Part shown: positions 44,232 to 57,340 of the stretch, in pieces
How positions within the stretch are numbered: position 1 is the stretch's first letter
Layout: each line of letters starts with the position of its first letter
Source of the DNA: Blasia pusilla
Taxonomy: Eukaryota > Marchantiophyta > Marchantiopsida > Blasiales
DNA length: 64,000 bases
Direction: 5' to 3'
Assembly (NCBI GenBank): GCA_050084515.1
Contig: CM114271.1
Location: 38,502,001-38,566,000, forward strand
The notes under the pieces: model-generated
The model's database searches: none
Seen by the model: only the letters and a program-made list of their open reading frames with translations
Told to the model about the DNA's origin: nothing
Program-made: the position numbers and the translations under genes

Positions 44232-45505
44232 AGAATAGGAAGTGAAGGTTCATGTTATGCAACCATTATAAAGAAGATTTTCTGGATCTCCTTTGGGATC
44301 TATATAAATCCAGTCTTATTGAGAGCAAGCGGATGCCTATGGTATGAGAAGAATTTATTTAGTAAAAAAGGAATTAAAAAAAAAGCAGATGAAGGAAAAC
44401 CCATAAAAAAAAACTCATAGAATCAAGTACGCGAAGGCCACAACCGGCGGACCGGATCTTGGGTTTAGGAAGATTCCCCACTTGAGCTGGCGTCTCAAAA
44501 GCCTAGATATTCCGAAGTGCTTAGGATCTATCTGAACCCCTTCTTCTTGGCGTCTGAAAAGACTAGATATTCCGAAGTGCTTAGGATCTATCTGAACCCC
44601 TTCTTCTTGAGAGGAAGCGTGGGAAGTGGGGGTTCGTGTCTGAAACACTGCTGACGAAGGTATTCAAGCTTTTCTTCATAGGTGCTGTAGGGAGGTTTGG
44701 CCACTTTGGCATTAACGAAGACCTGCTGCAGGTGGGTGCGCAGGAACGAGTGCTCGGAAACTCGAACCAGAGGGGTCACTTTGTAGATGCAGTGCGATGC
44801 CGCCAGCAGAAACTGCAGAGGCACGATCGATGTGTTCGTCAGTACCAGTTTAGAAACTATGTGTGTGTGTGTGTGTGTGTGTGACGAACTAGCAAAGAGA
44901 GGATGTGTAGGCCTCTCTACATCCTTCACTTCCCGACTACTTGGTTTAGATGGGGATGGAGGACAAGTTCTGTTTCATGAAACAAGCTTCCCTTCATCAC
45001 TGGGGATTCACAAGCTTTACTCGACTACGAGAGAAGTGAAGCACTTGCCCTTTGGATTTCTTTCACCCCGAAGCGCAGATCAGCTGTTTTGACCGAAAAT
45101 TCGAAGATATCCTGCAATTTACAGTATGGCAACGATAACTGAAGTGAGACGCGCTAAGTTACAAAATACATCAAAGGTATTTATCGGCACCGATAGTACA
45201 GTTTGTTTTGATGAGGCCTCTAGGAAGTAGCGGAGATGGTAGTCAAAAAAATGGAAGGAAGTGTTTAGAGGATGACGTGCCATCTGAATCTCAGTGAGAA
45301 GCAAGAGCAGCAAGTTGATTGACGGGGTATTAGCATGGTTGATGAGATCGCAAATCCTCAAGACATGGACAGTGTGGAGGGGAAATTCACCAGTGGTGTT
45401 TGAAGGGCATATATGCTAATCGCAGCCGCCAAAAAGTCATCCCAATGTTCTCCAAGTGCTAGCCATTTCTAACGTCATACAACATGGATGGTTGGGGGTA
45501 AATAT
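44232..45505. repeat. Direct segmental duplication, copy 1 (other copy 53980-55283)
   Basis: It begins cagaataggaagtgaaggtt and matches the block from 53980 in the same orientation to aacatggatggttgggggta at about 45500 / 55280. It includes the last exons of the unnamed gene. A CA/GT microsatellite at about 44862-44882 is shared. Within it, 44489-44548 is repeated in tandem at 44549-44608 (60 bp), duplicating the stop-codon region of the gene. Confidence 0.9.
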
Positions 45506-48500
45506 GCCACTGAAGAACTGATGCTGTTGTTCAATTTACTTGCCAGCATATCTTGCTCAAAATTTATTATTAGTTCAGTCGATATTTTCTCTCGTCGATT
45601 TCATGAAATTTTGATAACAACCTTATTTGCATCCTTTCCCTTGATAGATAGTTTGCCTCAGTAAAATTCCTCAAATTGGATAAGCAGACCTTAGTGTACC
45701 TTGAGGTGAGGCATGATGAGCCGCACATCCACTTCTAAGTCTACTTGAGTCCACGCATTTGCAAACACCGTCATCTGAGGCTCATCACTTTTGGTCTTTC
45801 CTTTGGTTGCTTCCGCTTCTGCTTTCTGTATCGCAGCTGCGACGGCAGCAGCTTTGGATTCTGATGAACTGAGGTCTGGTAAACCAGGAGTAGGAGCATC
45901 TGGGGCCAGAGGTTGCTCGGGCTCCACTTTCGGCTCGACGTAATCTGGAATTGCTAGCCTAAGCGCAGCTATTGCAGTTTCTTTCCGGGAGTCAAGAGCC
46001 TCCTGCAACAGTTCAGCGCAGGTTTAGAGATGCCATTTCTGCCAAAACCCTGGAATCCCCAAGCCCATCCAGTTAGTCCCCCGGTTAGACTGCCACCAAC
46101 CTATGTCAAGGACATGAGAAGAATTCAGAGGATCATTTTTCAGAGTATTCCCACATACCATCGATTCAGGGATTTCAGCTGAATGCAAATCTTCCAGGTT
46201 GCTCTTGATTTCTGTGGCAAAGTTTGGGAGAAGTTCATCGACTATGAAATGATAAATCTGCTCAAGGAAGAACAGAAGAATATGATGTTAGGGTAGAGGA
46301 GGTTAGGAATCGATCCATCAAATTCAAATATCCACAATTCAAAATTTTGATTATTGAGCTTATCGCCCCACCTAAGCTGCATTCTGGTGAAAGCAAGGCT
46401 TTCTCAGCTTACCTTCTCACTGTATGTTGCAGCTGGTGGAGCCCTTTTATATAGTTCTGCACAATCCTCAACATGGGTGGCTTTCGATAAACAGAAGAAT
46501 AGAGATGGGTTCCGATAAACGTGAGATTTACAGACTTACACTGCTATGGAGGGATAAATGAAACCATTTAATTACTGTCCCAAATAAACCCAAGATATGA
46601 GACCATAAGAAGAAAGCATCAGAGTCAGTTAGCATGTATCCCAACCATCGTAAGGCAACTGAATGAATGCAAAGTGCACGAATGCGTTCATCCATTCAAT
46701 CTAGAAGTCAAATCGTTATCTAAGACTACCGAAATGCTTGAAACCCTTGATCGGCTAAGAGCCTTTCTTTGACCTGGGTGGGTGACAAGATTACCAGAAT
46801 GCAGATGTAACATAACTGGAAAGAAACCCCAGCTCGACAGGTGATAGCAGCCAGGGGGGTTGTTAATGGGCACATACTTCTCGAAGTGCAGTTTTAGCTT
46901 GTTTTCTGCAGGAAGAACTCGTTGTTTTTATGCCATCGGGAGTCTCAAATATCTTGCTACGATATTTCCCTAGCATGTAAACCATCCTAAATGAAGTATT
47001 TTGTGTGAACTAAGAAACGCACTGTTAGACTTCAGAAAGTGAGATGATCATTCGACAAAAGACTTGGTAAGAATTATCAATCTTACCGGTGAAAGGCACT
47101 GGAGATAACTTCATCACGCGAAATAAGTTTTGAAATTGTTCCTGCATGAAAGGAAAATGGGCAAGCATTTAAAATTGGAGGAACACTCCTCAACCTTTCC
47201 ATGCCCGCTGATATGTCCTAACAAAAGAGATCTTCATCAAATTAAATGCGGAGCTGCACATTGAAAGGGGGCCTACTAGGTACTAGTTTTAGACCTTTCG
47301 ATCCAGCTCACTACATAGTCATTTCCCTTCTACCACTTCGTGGAACCAAGTTTGAAACAAAATCCCTCTTTTATGGATAATATTATAATATTACGTAGAT
47401 AGATAGAAAGTTTGTATAGCATTGGAGCCGCTGACCAAAAATCTTTTCGCCCAAAAATTCAAAGGAAAACATTTTTGCTGCCCGTATTACCAAAACATTT
47501 TCCTCCTGCTCCATTTTCGATCAAAGATATGTTTACAAATAAATAAATTATCTTGAGCTATTTCGGCGAAGAGTGAAGTGTCCTTTATATCTACATATTC
47601 TCTTTCAAAGCTCTGAGTTTTCATTAGAAGCACATCCTATATTTATTCTACAATAGCTTATAGCTTTCTATGAACTTAATGCAGATCACTTTGGTCCCCA
47701 TGAGAACGCATTAGAAGATTAAGAAACTGACCAGATTGAGTACACCAAAGTCCTTGTCTTCTAGCTCCTTTCCTTGTCCAGAAAACCATAGAATCATAGC
47801 TTGGATCCCACCTGCATCATTCGGTATCAGATTGTCATACATCAAGTTTGTAGTGGCTCTACAATTCTGAGATTGTTGAGATAATCCATGAATTATCATG
47901 ACACCACTGTGGGTATCTGGCATGTAATCTCCATCCATGACCACTGGGACAGAAAGTACCTAAGCGAGTTATTGATATACTGCATCTTCCAAACATGAAA
48001 GCAAGAATGAGTCGAGTGTTTCATTGGTTTCCTAGATTCTGGAGAAATGGAATATGTAAACAAAGAAACTGGTTTGTTGTCAACCAGAACTGAAGTGGCT
48101 ATGGGACTTAGGTTTCAAGACTTGGAGAAAGAAAGTTGCCGAAGGATGAAAAATAATGTCGTGATCAAAGAAACTAACCACTGTATGATCTCAGAATCTC
48201 TTGAGCAACCATAAACTCATCGTTGCGGAAAGCCTCGTCCTTATCTTCCATAACTTTCATCAGAAGTTCTGGTATCCCATAAGCTGGCCAATCTGCAAAA
48301 AATTGTCTACATGTGAGTCACGACCAAATCCACTGCTAGAATAGAATATACAGCAGTACCAAAACTCACATGAGGCGTCCATTTCTTACTCTGGGCCGGA
48401 CCTACACTTGAGCAGCAGGAAAAGTTTATATAGATGCTTCTGCAACCGTATAGAGTAGCTACTGCAGATAATAAATCGGATGCACAACAACGCTTGAGTG

Positions 48501-51500
48501 ATTGGATTCAGTTCAATGCCAATGAGACCTTTCTATTACTTCTAAACCCGCAAAACGATTTTTAGTGGGCTTCACTCTTTTTATTAGATTCTCTCAGGCC
48601 CCCTCTATCTTCTTTGATGGATTTCTTCACATCAATTTTGTATGCATGGGGGCATTTGCTCTTCCATACTGTGATCCTAATGAACTTTCCTACTTTAAAA
48701 CTCCATTAAGCACATTTCAGATACGACACTGCTTCATCAAAGATGAGACGAACAGGTGAATAACTATGCAGCATCAACTCCTACCAGCTGCTGGCTAATC
48801 AGAGACATCATTCACTGCACTACATACGAGGAACTCTGAAAGTTTGGATTCGTTGCTGATACTGAGATTAAAACGTTTAGAAAATAGCATTTCTCCTTCA
48901 TGGGACTTATCGCTGTTGGGGTCCAGATGTGGGTTTACCCTTCCCTGACCAAGGATCGTCAACTTTTAGCTTTTGTAGGTTCCATAGGGCAGAGGAAGAG
49001 GTGAAGAGTTAGTACTACCAATGAATGTTATAATATCAACAGGCGTTTGAACTTCCACCTCGAAAAATTGTGGTGGGGGTGGATCTTCGGGAGGTGGAGG
49101 ATTTCCCGTATTGTCTGGATCTTGGAGAGGAGCAGGAGGCGGCGGTGGCGGTGGAGGTGGAGGATCCTCTTGTCCCTTCTTCTTTTTCTGTATGGCCCCA
49201 TATTGTTTATCAGTCTTTGAAGAAAAAAATATTGATACCATCAATAAACTTCATAGCTTTCCCGCACAATCTCTACGTACAGGTGAAACAACTCGTTTTA
49301 CAGCAAGTTGAAGTGGGATTTGAATCTCGAGCTAATGGTTGTGCGAAAAGATGTAAATTGAAAGTTGCATTGCAGCTGCATCCGTCTTCCTGGGATAAAT
49401 TCAATTAAGCTATCATTACAATCGACGTACGGGCATTATTTGTAGTCTGAAAACTCGTGGTAAGTTCAGAGTTTACCTTCTTCTTAGGTGGAGGTATCTT
49501 CGAGGGTGGCACATCAACAATGAGAGGACCCTCTGCAAAGTATGAGAAGCAGGGTCAGTCTAGTGGGCACGTATTGGACTCGATAAAGAAGTGAGCAATG
49601 ACACTATAGGTAGCTGCAAATGGTCCAAGGAAAATCAATACAAGAGAGAACATCAGCTCTATCAAGCTAGGAAATATTTCATGATGAGGACGGGATTCAG
49701 ATACCTATATCCACCTGGGAACCTTATGGCATTACATGTCACTCAAACAGATTAGAGAATTTGTACATGAAGAGAAGAGAAGAGCTTGGAACCAGATTTG
49801 AGAGCTTTCTAAGAGAATATCAAGGCATACATTGTAAGTCACAGGAAGAAATGAGGTGGTTTGTAATTAGCAGAACTTTTGTTTGTTGCGATGGGAACGA
49901 AAAGATGTTTTGTAGTCCGTATTGGTAAAGGCGTAAAACAGCTGCATATGCAACGTAATTTGGTGAGCTTTGGCCAGCTGACATACTCGGCATAGTTTCA
50001 AGAAATTCCTCTATCAGTTCCTTAGGACTTGGATCTGCAGATCGGCCCTCCCAAGGTTCTCTGAATGTTCTCGGGCCACCTGTAATAGTCACTCACTCTT
50101 TGTTGGCCACAAAGCTCGATATCTTCGAGTGGAATCGTTAAAAGGACTTTTCAGTATGAACACCGTGCAAATCGCCATATGGAATGACTTGTTAGCATGA
50201 CCATTTTTAAATGATTTTTTAATAACCTAAAATTCTTTATCATTTCAAATTTATGTATAATTTTCACTTTTAAATTAATTAGATTCTTCAATTAAAATTT
50301 AAATAATACCAAAATCTCCTAAATAGTTCTATTTTTTCATAAAATTTTAAAGAATACCCATTCTTCTCACCAAAATAATATTTACTAATGGAATTATTAA
50401 TTAATAAAATAATTTCCACTTTCTTATATTTCTTATATTGAATTTGTCCTTTCTTATAATATCAAACATGAATTAACATGATTCTCTTTTAAAATAGTCA
50501 TTTTTTTTAAAATTTAAATATAAGAAATATTTTTTAAATTTTAGAGAATAATAACATTTCATTCTCCCAAATAATTTCACTCTTCAATTAAAATTTAAAT
50601 GATATCTCACTCTCTTAAATAATTTCATCCTTCCATAATTTTTAAACAATATTTACTTCTTTTCCATTAAATTCATTTTCCATGGGAAGGTATTGTTTCC
50701 GGTCCATCCTAGGCGACTAATTGTCATAAACGCTTAGCTTTTTTCCCTATCTCTAGCTACATCTTTGTCCACTGTTTTTATTTTATGAAGTAAGGAGAAA
50801 ATTGTAATTTTTTATAATTATCCCACAATTTTATCTTATTGTAAATTTAATATCACCCAATATAATATAATTATTTATGAATAAAAATATCTTTCTCTTC
50901 CACTCAAATTCATTTCCTTTATCCATCTAAATCGAATCAAACGACAAATTTCAAATACAATATAACGCTTTTTCTTTAATTCTTATATTTTAACAATGTT
51001 ACAATTTTTTTCTCATTATTTCACTATTTTTTCTTATTATCCTTATAATATTTCCCATTATAATATTAAAATATATATATATATATATTATTTTCCATAT
51101 AAGGTAATCCATTATAATATACATGGTACCATAATAATAATAATATCTCAAAAACTTAATAGAAATGGGAAATACTTACTCAAGCACCAAGGATGGCCAA
51201 CTCACTTGCATAGTCAATAATGACTTGTGCACCGTTACGAAGAACCTCCCTGATGGGTTTGTTCACATCGAGGACAACACCATCCTGGATTTCCAAGTCT
51301 ATGGTTAGATATGTTCCAGCTACAAGCCAAATCAAAACAAACGAAAATTAAAACACTTGATATTAGGAGTTGGGTTACCCTTTGCATATGACCTGCAAGT
51401 ACATAACTCGCCTAATCTCCCGTTTTTTCCTATTTTGTATCACGGAAACATGATTCGCAAAAGAAAGTCTCAAGAAAACATTCTTCTCAAAGACAGATCT

Positions 51501-52697
51501 TAGGCCACGAGCGGCTGCAATAGACAAGGTGGTGAACACTTCATGGCTTATGAAGAGTGAGACTTCTACAAAGTACATATTTTCTCCTGCCAGAATAAGG
51601 GTGATTAATTAAAATATGGTATCTGCGGGATCGAGTCTAGTCTGCAGTTATCATATCGTCGCAGGATGTAGTAGTTTTGGCAGAGCAACACTCCAGAAGC
51701 AAGAGCACGAAATACTCGACGACAAGTCCCTCCGGGAAAACCCACTTCTTCAGTGAGGGTGTACCACAGTTCTGATGGCTAACGGGATGAACTTGTTTGG
51801 CGCTTGATCTGCACGTGTGCATCAATCACATCACTAGGTGAGTCGTGCGAAACCCTAAACGCTGAAATTAAATCAGCGTTTTGGAAGAGTTCTTCAACAT
51901 TCTTACCACATCATCCCTGAAGAGCAACTCAGACACTAGAGCGGATACTCCTTTATTTTTAGCAATTCAAACGTGGGAGTACTTGCGGCGCAGAAGCTAA
52001 CTAAAGTCCAATTCCATCATCCACCATCATAGATAAGCATTTCTCAGAGGATTCTTGAAATTTTTTGTGACCAACGAATCCGCACAAATCAGATAATTGT
52101 TCTCTTTGTTAGTCCGACCTTTCGCAAAAGCCACTCGAATGCAAGCAGATTGACCAAGCCAGCAAAGTGGTTGATGACCGTATCCACAAGGCAGGGTGAA
52201 TGTACTTCTCCTTACATCCCACTTGTCGATGGTTTCTATTACTTCCGCCTGTACCAAGTCATAAAACACGTCACATGTCAAAGTGCAAGAGGAATATGGA
52301 CATCATCACAACCACCAACATAAAGTGGTCTGCTATCAACGATGCTGGATTGTCTACTTACCTCTACAAATATGGGGATTTTCAAACCGCCATGTGTATC
52401 ACAGTCTTCTAGTCTTCTGCTTTGAATTCTGTTCATCTCCAGACTCCTCCTAATTTTTGCCGGCATCTCTGGTGGGGGTGGTGGCTCCTTGTAGTCTGGT
52501 CCTGAGATGATGCCATGGTCTGAGCATTCTGACGGCTTCTCCGTATCGAATTCTTCATATTTGAGAACACAGTAGGTTTTGTCGGTTTTCTTTGGGATGA
52601 TGATCTTCTTCTCCCCTGGTTCTCTGACTTTAGGGGGTTTACCAGCGCTCCAGAATGTCTCACTGCGAATCGGTTTCACTTCTCTCCTTGGCTCCAT
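44588..52697 (-). CDS. Large multi-exon gene of unknown function, about 900 residues
   Basis: Exon 1 is 52697-52362 (112 codons, starting MEPRREVKPIRSETFWSAGK and ending before gtaagt). The 3' part is a phase-consistent GT...AG chain: 51319-51206, 50079-49877, 49530-49477, 49187-49019, 48292-48179, 47943-47732, 47141-47087, 46905-46795, 46480-46413, 46257-46159, 46002-45700, 45468-45391, 45283-45163, 44856-44588 (the last two junctions are less certain). Exons between 52248 and 51393 exist, but their frames are not settled. Visible: polyproline linkers (about 52470 and 49080-49160), a degenerate EF-hand-like stretch (LEDKDFGVLNLEQFQNLF, across 47732/47141), YVPINNPPGCYHLSSWGFF, and an Ala/Glu-rich segment in 46002-45700. 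No family is recognised. Some helices look armadillo-like, but this is weak. Its 5' and 3' parts are both duplicated nearby. One intron (50080-51205) is an AT-rich repeat. Confidence 0.65.
48527..48885. repeat. Block duplicated at 55284-55645, in the same orientation
   Basis: ctattacttctaaacccgca, then ttagtgggcttcac, then ccccctctatcttctttgat, and so on, match the second copy with scattered changes until about tttagaaa. In this copy the block lies in an intron of the unnamed gene (between exons 49187-49019 and 48292-48179). Confidence 0.9.
50160..51195. repeat. AT-rich dispersed repeat occupying an intron of the unnamed gene
   Basis: About 1 kb, very AT-rich, filling intron 51205-50080. Related sequence occurs inverted at 29700-30775 (as part of the inverted duplication) and, more diverged, at about 57340-58640 (shared aataatttcactcttc-, cttcccaccaaaataacatt- and ctatccatctaa-type words). 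No coding capacity and no clear ends. Confidence 0.7.
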
Positions 52698-52809
52698 CTT
52701 TTCCGGTTGCCCTCAATTGCTTTAGGATTACTAATGTGGTTCAGGCTCCGTAGTTCGCTGTTGGATATGCTCCTCTTCTCTGTATAGTTAAACATAAATT
52801 ATGTATTTG

Positions 52810-53981
52810 TGCCGAACGGTACAGTAGCTCTGATTGATTTGCTGAACACAAGAGAAATTGCATGTTTGCTTGAGCGCGGAATTGACCTGTTTCCCGCTGA
52901 ATGCATGCAGTGGGAGGATGGTGCGATTGGAGCTGTTATAGGCCGGATTGTTGATCGCATCCGACGTGCGTCGTGGCTGTGGCTTCTTCGGGTGAGTGGC
53001 GTAGGCATGTGAAATTCCTACTGTTCCAGAGATGGTTCATTTGTGAGGAGATTGGATCAGAAATCTCCTGTTTTGCGCTGGATCGTGGATTAGGTCGGTA
53101 GGGTTCGTACTTGAGGTTCATGTCATGTTGACATTGAAAGGGTTTTTGTAATTGGCCTAAAACTTGTCAAGGAGGATCGGATGAATGATTTTCCTCCCAT
53201 CGAGCGGAGGGATATCTCCTCTTCTCTGCGATGGAGTTTGATTCTACGAAAATTTCCGATTTGGTCTACTTTTTTTGCCAGAGATTCAGGAGTGATTGGG
53301 AGTCTGTCTCGATGGGGAGCCACTGGAATGTGAAGGAACGGAAGTGGATGCCTTGAAGCATGCACCTTACAATTAATTTACACATACTTGGACCCGCGAT
53401 TTCCCCCAGATCGGAGCCGTTGAAAGCGTCTTGTCTCCTATTTCTTGGATTTTCATGTTCGCCAGAGGAGTTGCATTTCTTGTTTTTCCCTGAATGTTCG
53501 GTCGATAGTTGGCTTGACGACAGTGATTGAAAAAACACTCTTGTAAAACCTGAAAATGTACAGGGTAAGACTGATTTGTGGACTTATGCATGAGATTAAT
53601 GACAATGCATAAGGAAGCCATTCGCCTGTTTGAGGGGCACTCTGATCAGAAACAGAAACGTTTACCTGCGGATCTCCGCCCTGCAATGAATTCAGCAGTT
53701 CTTACGCCTTTTTCACTCGGCAGCTCTTACGGCTTTACGGTGGTCCTGTGCTTGGAATGTGGTCCGAGTTCACCGATTGATATTACAGTCATCGTGACTA
53801 CATTGATAACCTTCCCCCCTGCTTCTCTGGGTCGAGAGTCAGTAAATCCAAGTGCAGTTTTTTGCGTGCCAGTATATCATTTTGTTGCCTGTGCCCCAAT
53901 TTTTGGGTTTGACGATTTCGTTCGATGCAGGTTTAATCCTCCTGAATCTAAAGCTGAAAGCGATGCACACTCATGCAGGCA
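52810..53981 (-). repeat. Inverted segmental duplication, arm B (upstream region of the unnamed gene)
   Basis: Reverse-complement match to 27408-28590. It directly precedes the first exon (start codon 52697), so it probably contains the gene's promoter and 5' untranslated sequence. At 53981 the match switches abruptly from the inverted duplication to the direct duplication with 44232 onward. Confidence 0.9.
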
Positions 53982-55645
53982 GAATAGGAAGCGAAGGTTC
54001 ATGTTATGCAACCGCTAGAAAGAAGATTTTATGGATCTCCTTTGGGATCTATCAAAATCCCGTCTCATTGAGAGGAAGCGGGTGCCTATTGTCCGAGAAG
54101 AGTTTATTCAGTCGGGAACGAGTCCTCAACAAAAAGCAGGTGATGGAAAACACATCCGAAATAAAAAAAGGGTGATGGAAAACCCATGAAAACACAACCG
54201 GATGGGATCTACTCGATTCCCCACTTGAGATGAAGCGTGAGCTGGCGTCTGAAAAGACTAGATATTCCGAAGTGCTTGGGATCTACCTGAACCCCTTCTT
54301 CTTGAGAGGAAGCGTGGGAAGCGGGGGTTCGTGTCTGAAGGTATTCAAGCTTCTTTTCGTAGGTGCTGTAGAGAGGTTTGGCCCCTTTGTCATTAACGAA
54401 GACCCTTCTTTATAGCAGGTGGGTGCGCAGGAACGAGTGCTCGGAAACTCGAACGAGAGGGGTCACTTTGTAGATGCAGTGCGATGCCGCCAGCAGAAAC
54501 TGCAGAGGCACGATCGATGTGTTCGTCAGGACCAGTTTGGAAACTGTCTGTGTGTGTGTGTGTGTCACAAACTAGCAAAGAGAGGATGTTTAGGCCTCTC
54601 TGCATCCCTTACTTTCCCCACTACTTGCTTTAGATGGGGATGCAGCACAAGTTCTGGTTCATAAAACAAGCTTCCCTTCATCATTTGGGATTCACAGGCT
54701 TTACTCGACTACGACACCCCGAAACTCATATCAGCTGTTGTCAACGAAAATTCGAAGATCAAGTTATTTTTTATTTTTTGATAAAATATTTGGGAAGAAA
54801 TACATAATCTTATTAACTTTTATGTAACAGATTAAAAAAATTTCTTTATAGCAAAAATTATTATTAAATAAACTCACACACTCCCACAATATTTGTAACT
54901 TATAATATGGCAACGATGACTGAAGTCAGACGCGCTAAGTTAGAAAATACATCAAAGGAATTAAGTGGCATCGATGGTACAGTTTGTTCTTATGAGGCCT
55001 CTAGGAAGTTGCGAAGATGGTAGTAAAAAGAATGGAAGAAAATGTTTAGAGGACGATGTGCCATCTGAATCTCATGGAGAAGCAAGAACAGCAGGTTGAT
55101 TGATGGGGTATTAGCAAGGTTGATGAGATCGCATATCCTCAAGACATCGATAGTTTGAAGGCGAAATTCAATTGTGGTGTTTGAAGGGCATAATGCCAAT
55201 CGCAGCCGCCAAAAAGTCATCCAAATGTTCTCCAAGTGCCAGCCATTTCTAACGTCATACAACATGGATGGTTGGGGGTAAATAACCATTCATTTCTATT
55301 ACTTCTAAACCTGCAAAACTTTTTTTAGTGGGCTTCACCCTTCTTATTAGATTCTCTTAGTCCCCCTCTATCTTCTTTGATGGATTTCTTCACATCCATT
55401 TTGTATGCATGGGGTCATTTCCTCTTACATACTCTGGTCCTAATGAACTTTCCTATTTTAAAACTCCATTAAGCATATTTAATATACGATCCTACTTCAT
55501 CAATGACGAGACGAACTAGTGAATAACTATGTTGCATAAACTCCTACCAGCTATTGGCTAATCGGAGACATCGACGTATTGTTCACAGCACTACATACGA
55601 TGAACTCTGAAAGTTTGGAATCGTCTGTTGATATTGAGATTAAAA
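53980..55645 (-). pseudogene. Chimeric pseudogene copy of the 3' part of the unnamed gene
   Basis: 53980-55283 copies 44232-45505, and 55284-55645 copies 48527-48885, joined with everything between (45506-48526, seven to eight exons) missing. The copied exon at 55250-55165 reads KWLALGEH but then loses a base where the parent has atatatg, and the parent's gtgaat donor has become ttgaat. The next exon copy ends at a TAA after FLEAS. The terminal exon copy has an altered segment near 54413. It cannot make the parent protein. Confidence 0.8.
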
Positions 55646-55649
55646 CCTT

Positions 55650-57340
55650 TAGAAACAAGTATGTGGCCCCCAATTTGGAACAGTAAGCCCAAGGAGATCG
55701 ATGTTACACAGTAAATAACACGCTGACAAGAACGAATATGTGGCAGGGTATAATGTTGAGCGAGTTGGTGGTCGGATGAGATAAACCAGGAATGTTTCAT
55801 TACGCGGTTGGATGTGAATGTGAATGTTGTCGATAAACTATTTACGAAGTTTAAACCAGTTTTATTTGAATATCATGCTTATTGGAATATTAAGCGGAAT
55901 GGATACGTAAATGCATTCAAGTATGTCTTGCTCAATATATATCGGAATGTTTAAGCACGTTGATAGAGAAGTCGTTGTATTAGTGTTTTCAATTATTTGA
56001 GATGATTATAAATAAAGTTTTTGTCTTGCAATGACGTAAGGAGAAAAATGGCTAGTGATTTCGCTGGTGGGGAGCTATGAATTTATTAAGTAGAGGTCCC
56101 TTAAATTATAGGGCACAATTGATCGAAATTTTGACATGAGATGCGCAGAACAAATGCATTTACTATTGTAGCCGCAACTCTGAAGTAGTTTTCCAGAGGA
56201 TGATTAACACGATAGATAAGAAATAATAATGAGAGTCAAGGGTAGCTACTTATTTTGGGTTACTGAAGTTGTGGTTAAATAAGACGCTTGTAGACAAAGG
56301 GCACGACAACTCACATGAAAAGGCGCAAAAGTATGTGAATTTTGCAACATGCTATTTGAGTGACATAAGAATCAGGTATGAAAGGTATATGAAAGTAAGG
56401 GTGTGAACTGCTATATCATTTATCAACGAGAAAAGAAGTAATGCATTATGGACAAAGAAGTGGCCACACAGTGTGGTTGGGTATTTACGTAGGTGCTAAT
56501 CGTATATGGAGATAAATAGGGAAAATAGAAATAGGGTGTTTAGGAAGTAGATTGCAATATGCTTGCTAAACAACTGAAATAACTGGTGGGATGTTTGAAA
56601 TATATTAGGAGGGCCTGACTTTAGATAAGCGGGGAAGTAGAGGTTGGAAAAAGGATATTTATAAGGAAAGAGAAAAAAAATTTGGGAATGTGAATAGTGG
56701 AAGTATGAATTATCAGTTCCGTGGGTTCATGTAAATATTTTTAGGCTAGGTGGTCTAATTTTTTGAGTGTATAGTAGGTGGATGTTTTTATTTGTATTGT
56801 GAATATTGTGAAGTGTACATTGCGGTTGGATATGAATAAATTTGGGTAATGTATTGCACATAAGTGATGAATAATGAAGGGTGAAGAACATGAATGTTTG
56901 CACTGAATTGTAGTCGGAAGAAAAGAAAGTGAACAAGAGAACATGCAGGTAGAAAAATGATTGAAGTGTAGGTTGTGTATATTGAATTGGAAGCATTTAA
57001 AAAATACATAAGTGGACAATAGCAAATATGTTGGGAAGTTAATAGTGTTGTAAAAATGATGGTGTGAATGTGAGTATTAGTAGAGTATAACTAAATTTAT
57101 TAGCTGTAACTGACATAATAAAAAATTAAAGATAAAAATGTATCACTTATTGATGACAGGTATGGTGGGAACTTATGGGTAAGAAAAGATAATCACTATA
57201 TGAAAAAAAAAATCTCCTTATTTTTTGTTGTTTGTGTATGGAACATATGATGTAAACGCAATAGCAAAACCATAAATATAAAGTTTAAATAAAAATATGA
57301 TGATCGTAAAATAGTTTTTTATAAAGTGATGCTCTACTTC
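55650..57340. other. AT-rich interval without a gene
   Basis: Overlapping minus-strand frames at 56727-57025 are low-complexity products of a T/A-rich tract. No exon, RNA gene or element was recognised. Confidence 0.4.

Noticed and set aside
44862-44882. GT/CA dinucleotide run as a separate finding
   Set aside because: It is short and ordinary. It is mentioned only because it is shared by the duplicated copy and lies next to a splice acceptor.
45125-45360. Plus-strand frame starting MATITEVRRAKLQNTS, also present in the second copy
   Set aside because: Stops follow after about 35 codons in both copies, and the region is better explained as antisense to minus-strand exons.
49070-49311. Gly-rich plus-strand frames
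   Set aside because: They are the complement of the polyproline-coding exon of the minus-strand gene.
44588-52697. Naming the large gene an armadillo-repeat ciliary protein
   Set aside because: Some helices and the polyproline linkers suggested it, but no conserved motif supports it. Naming it would be a guess.
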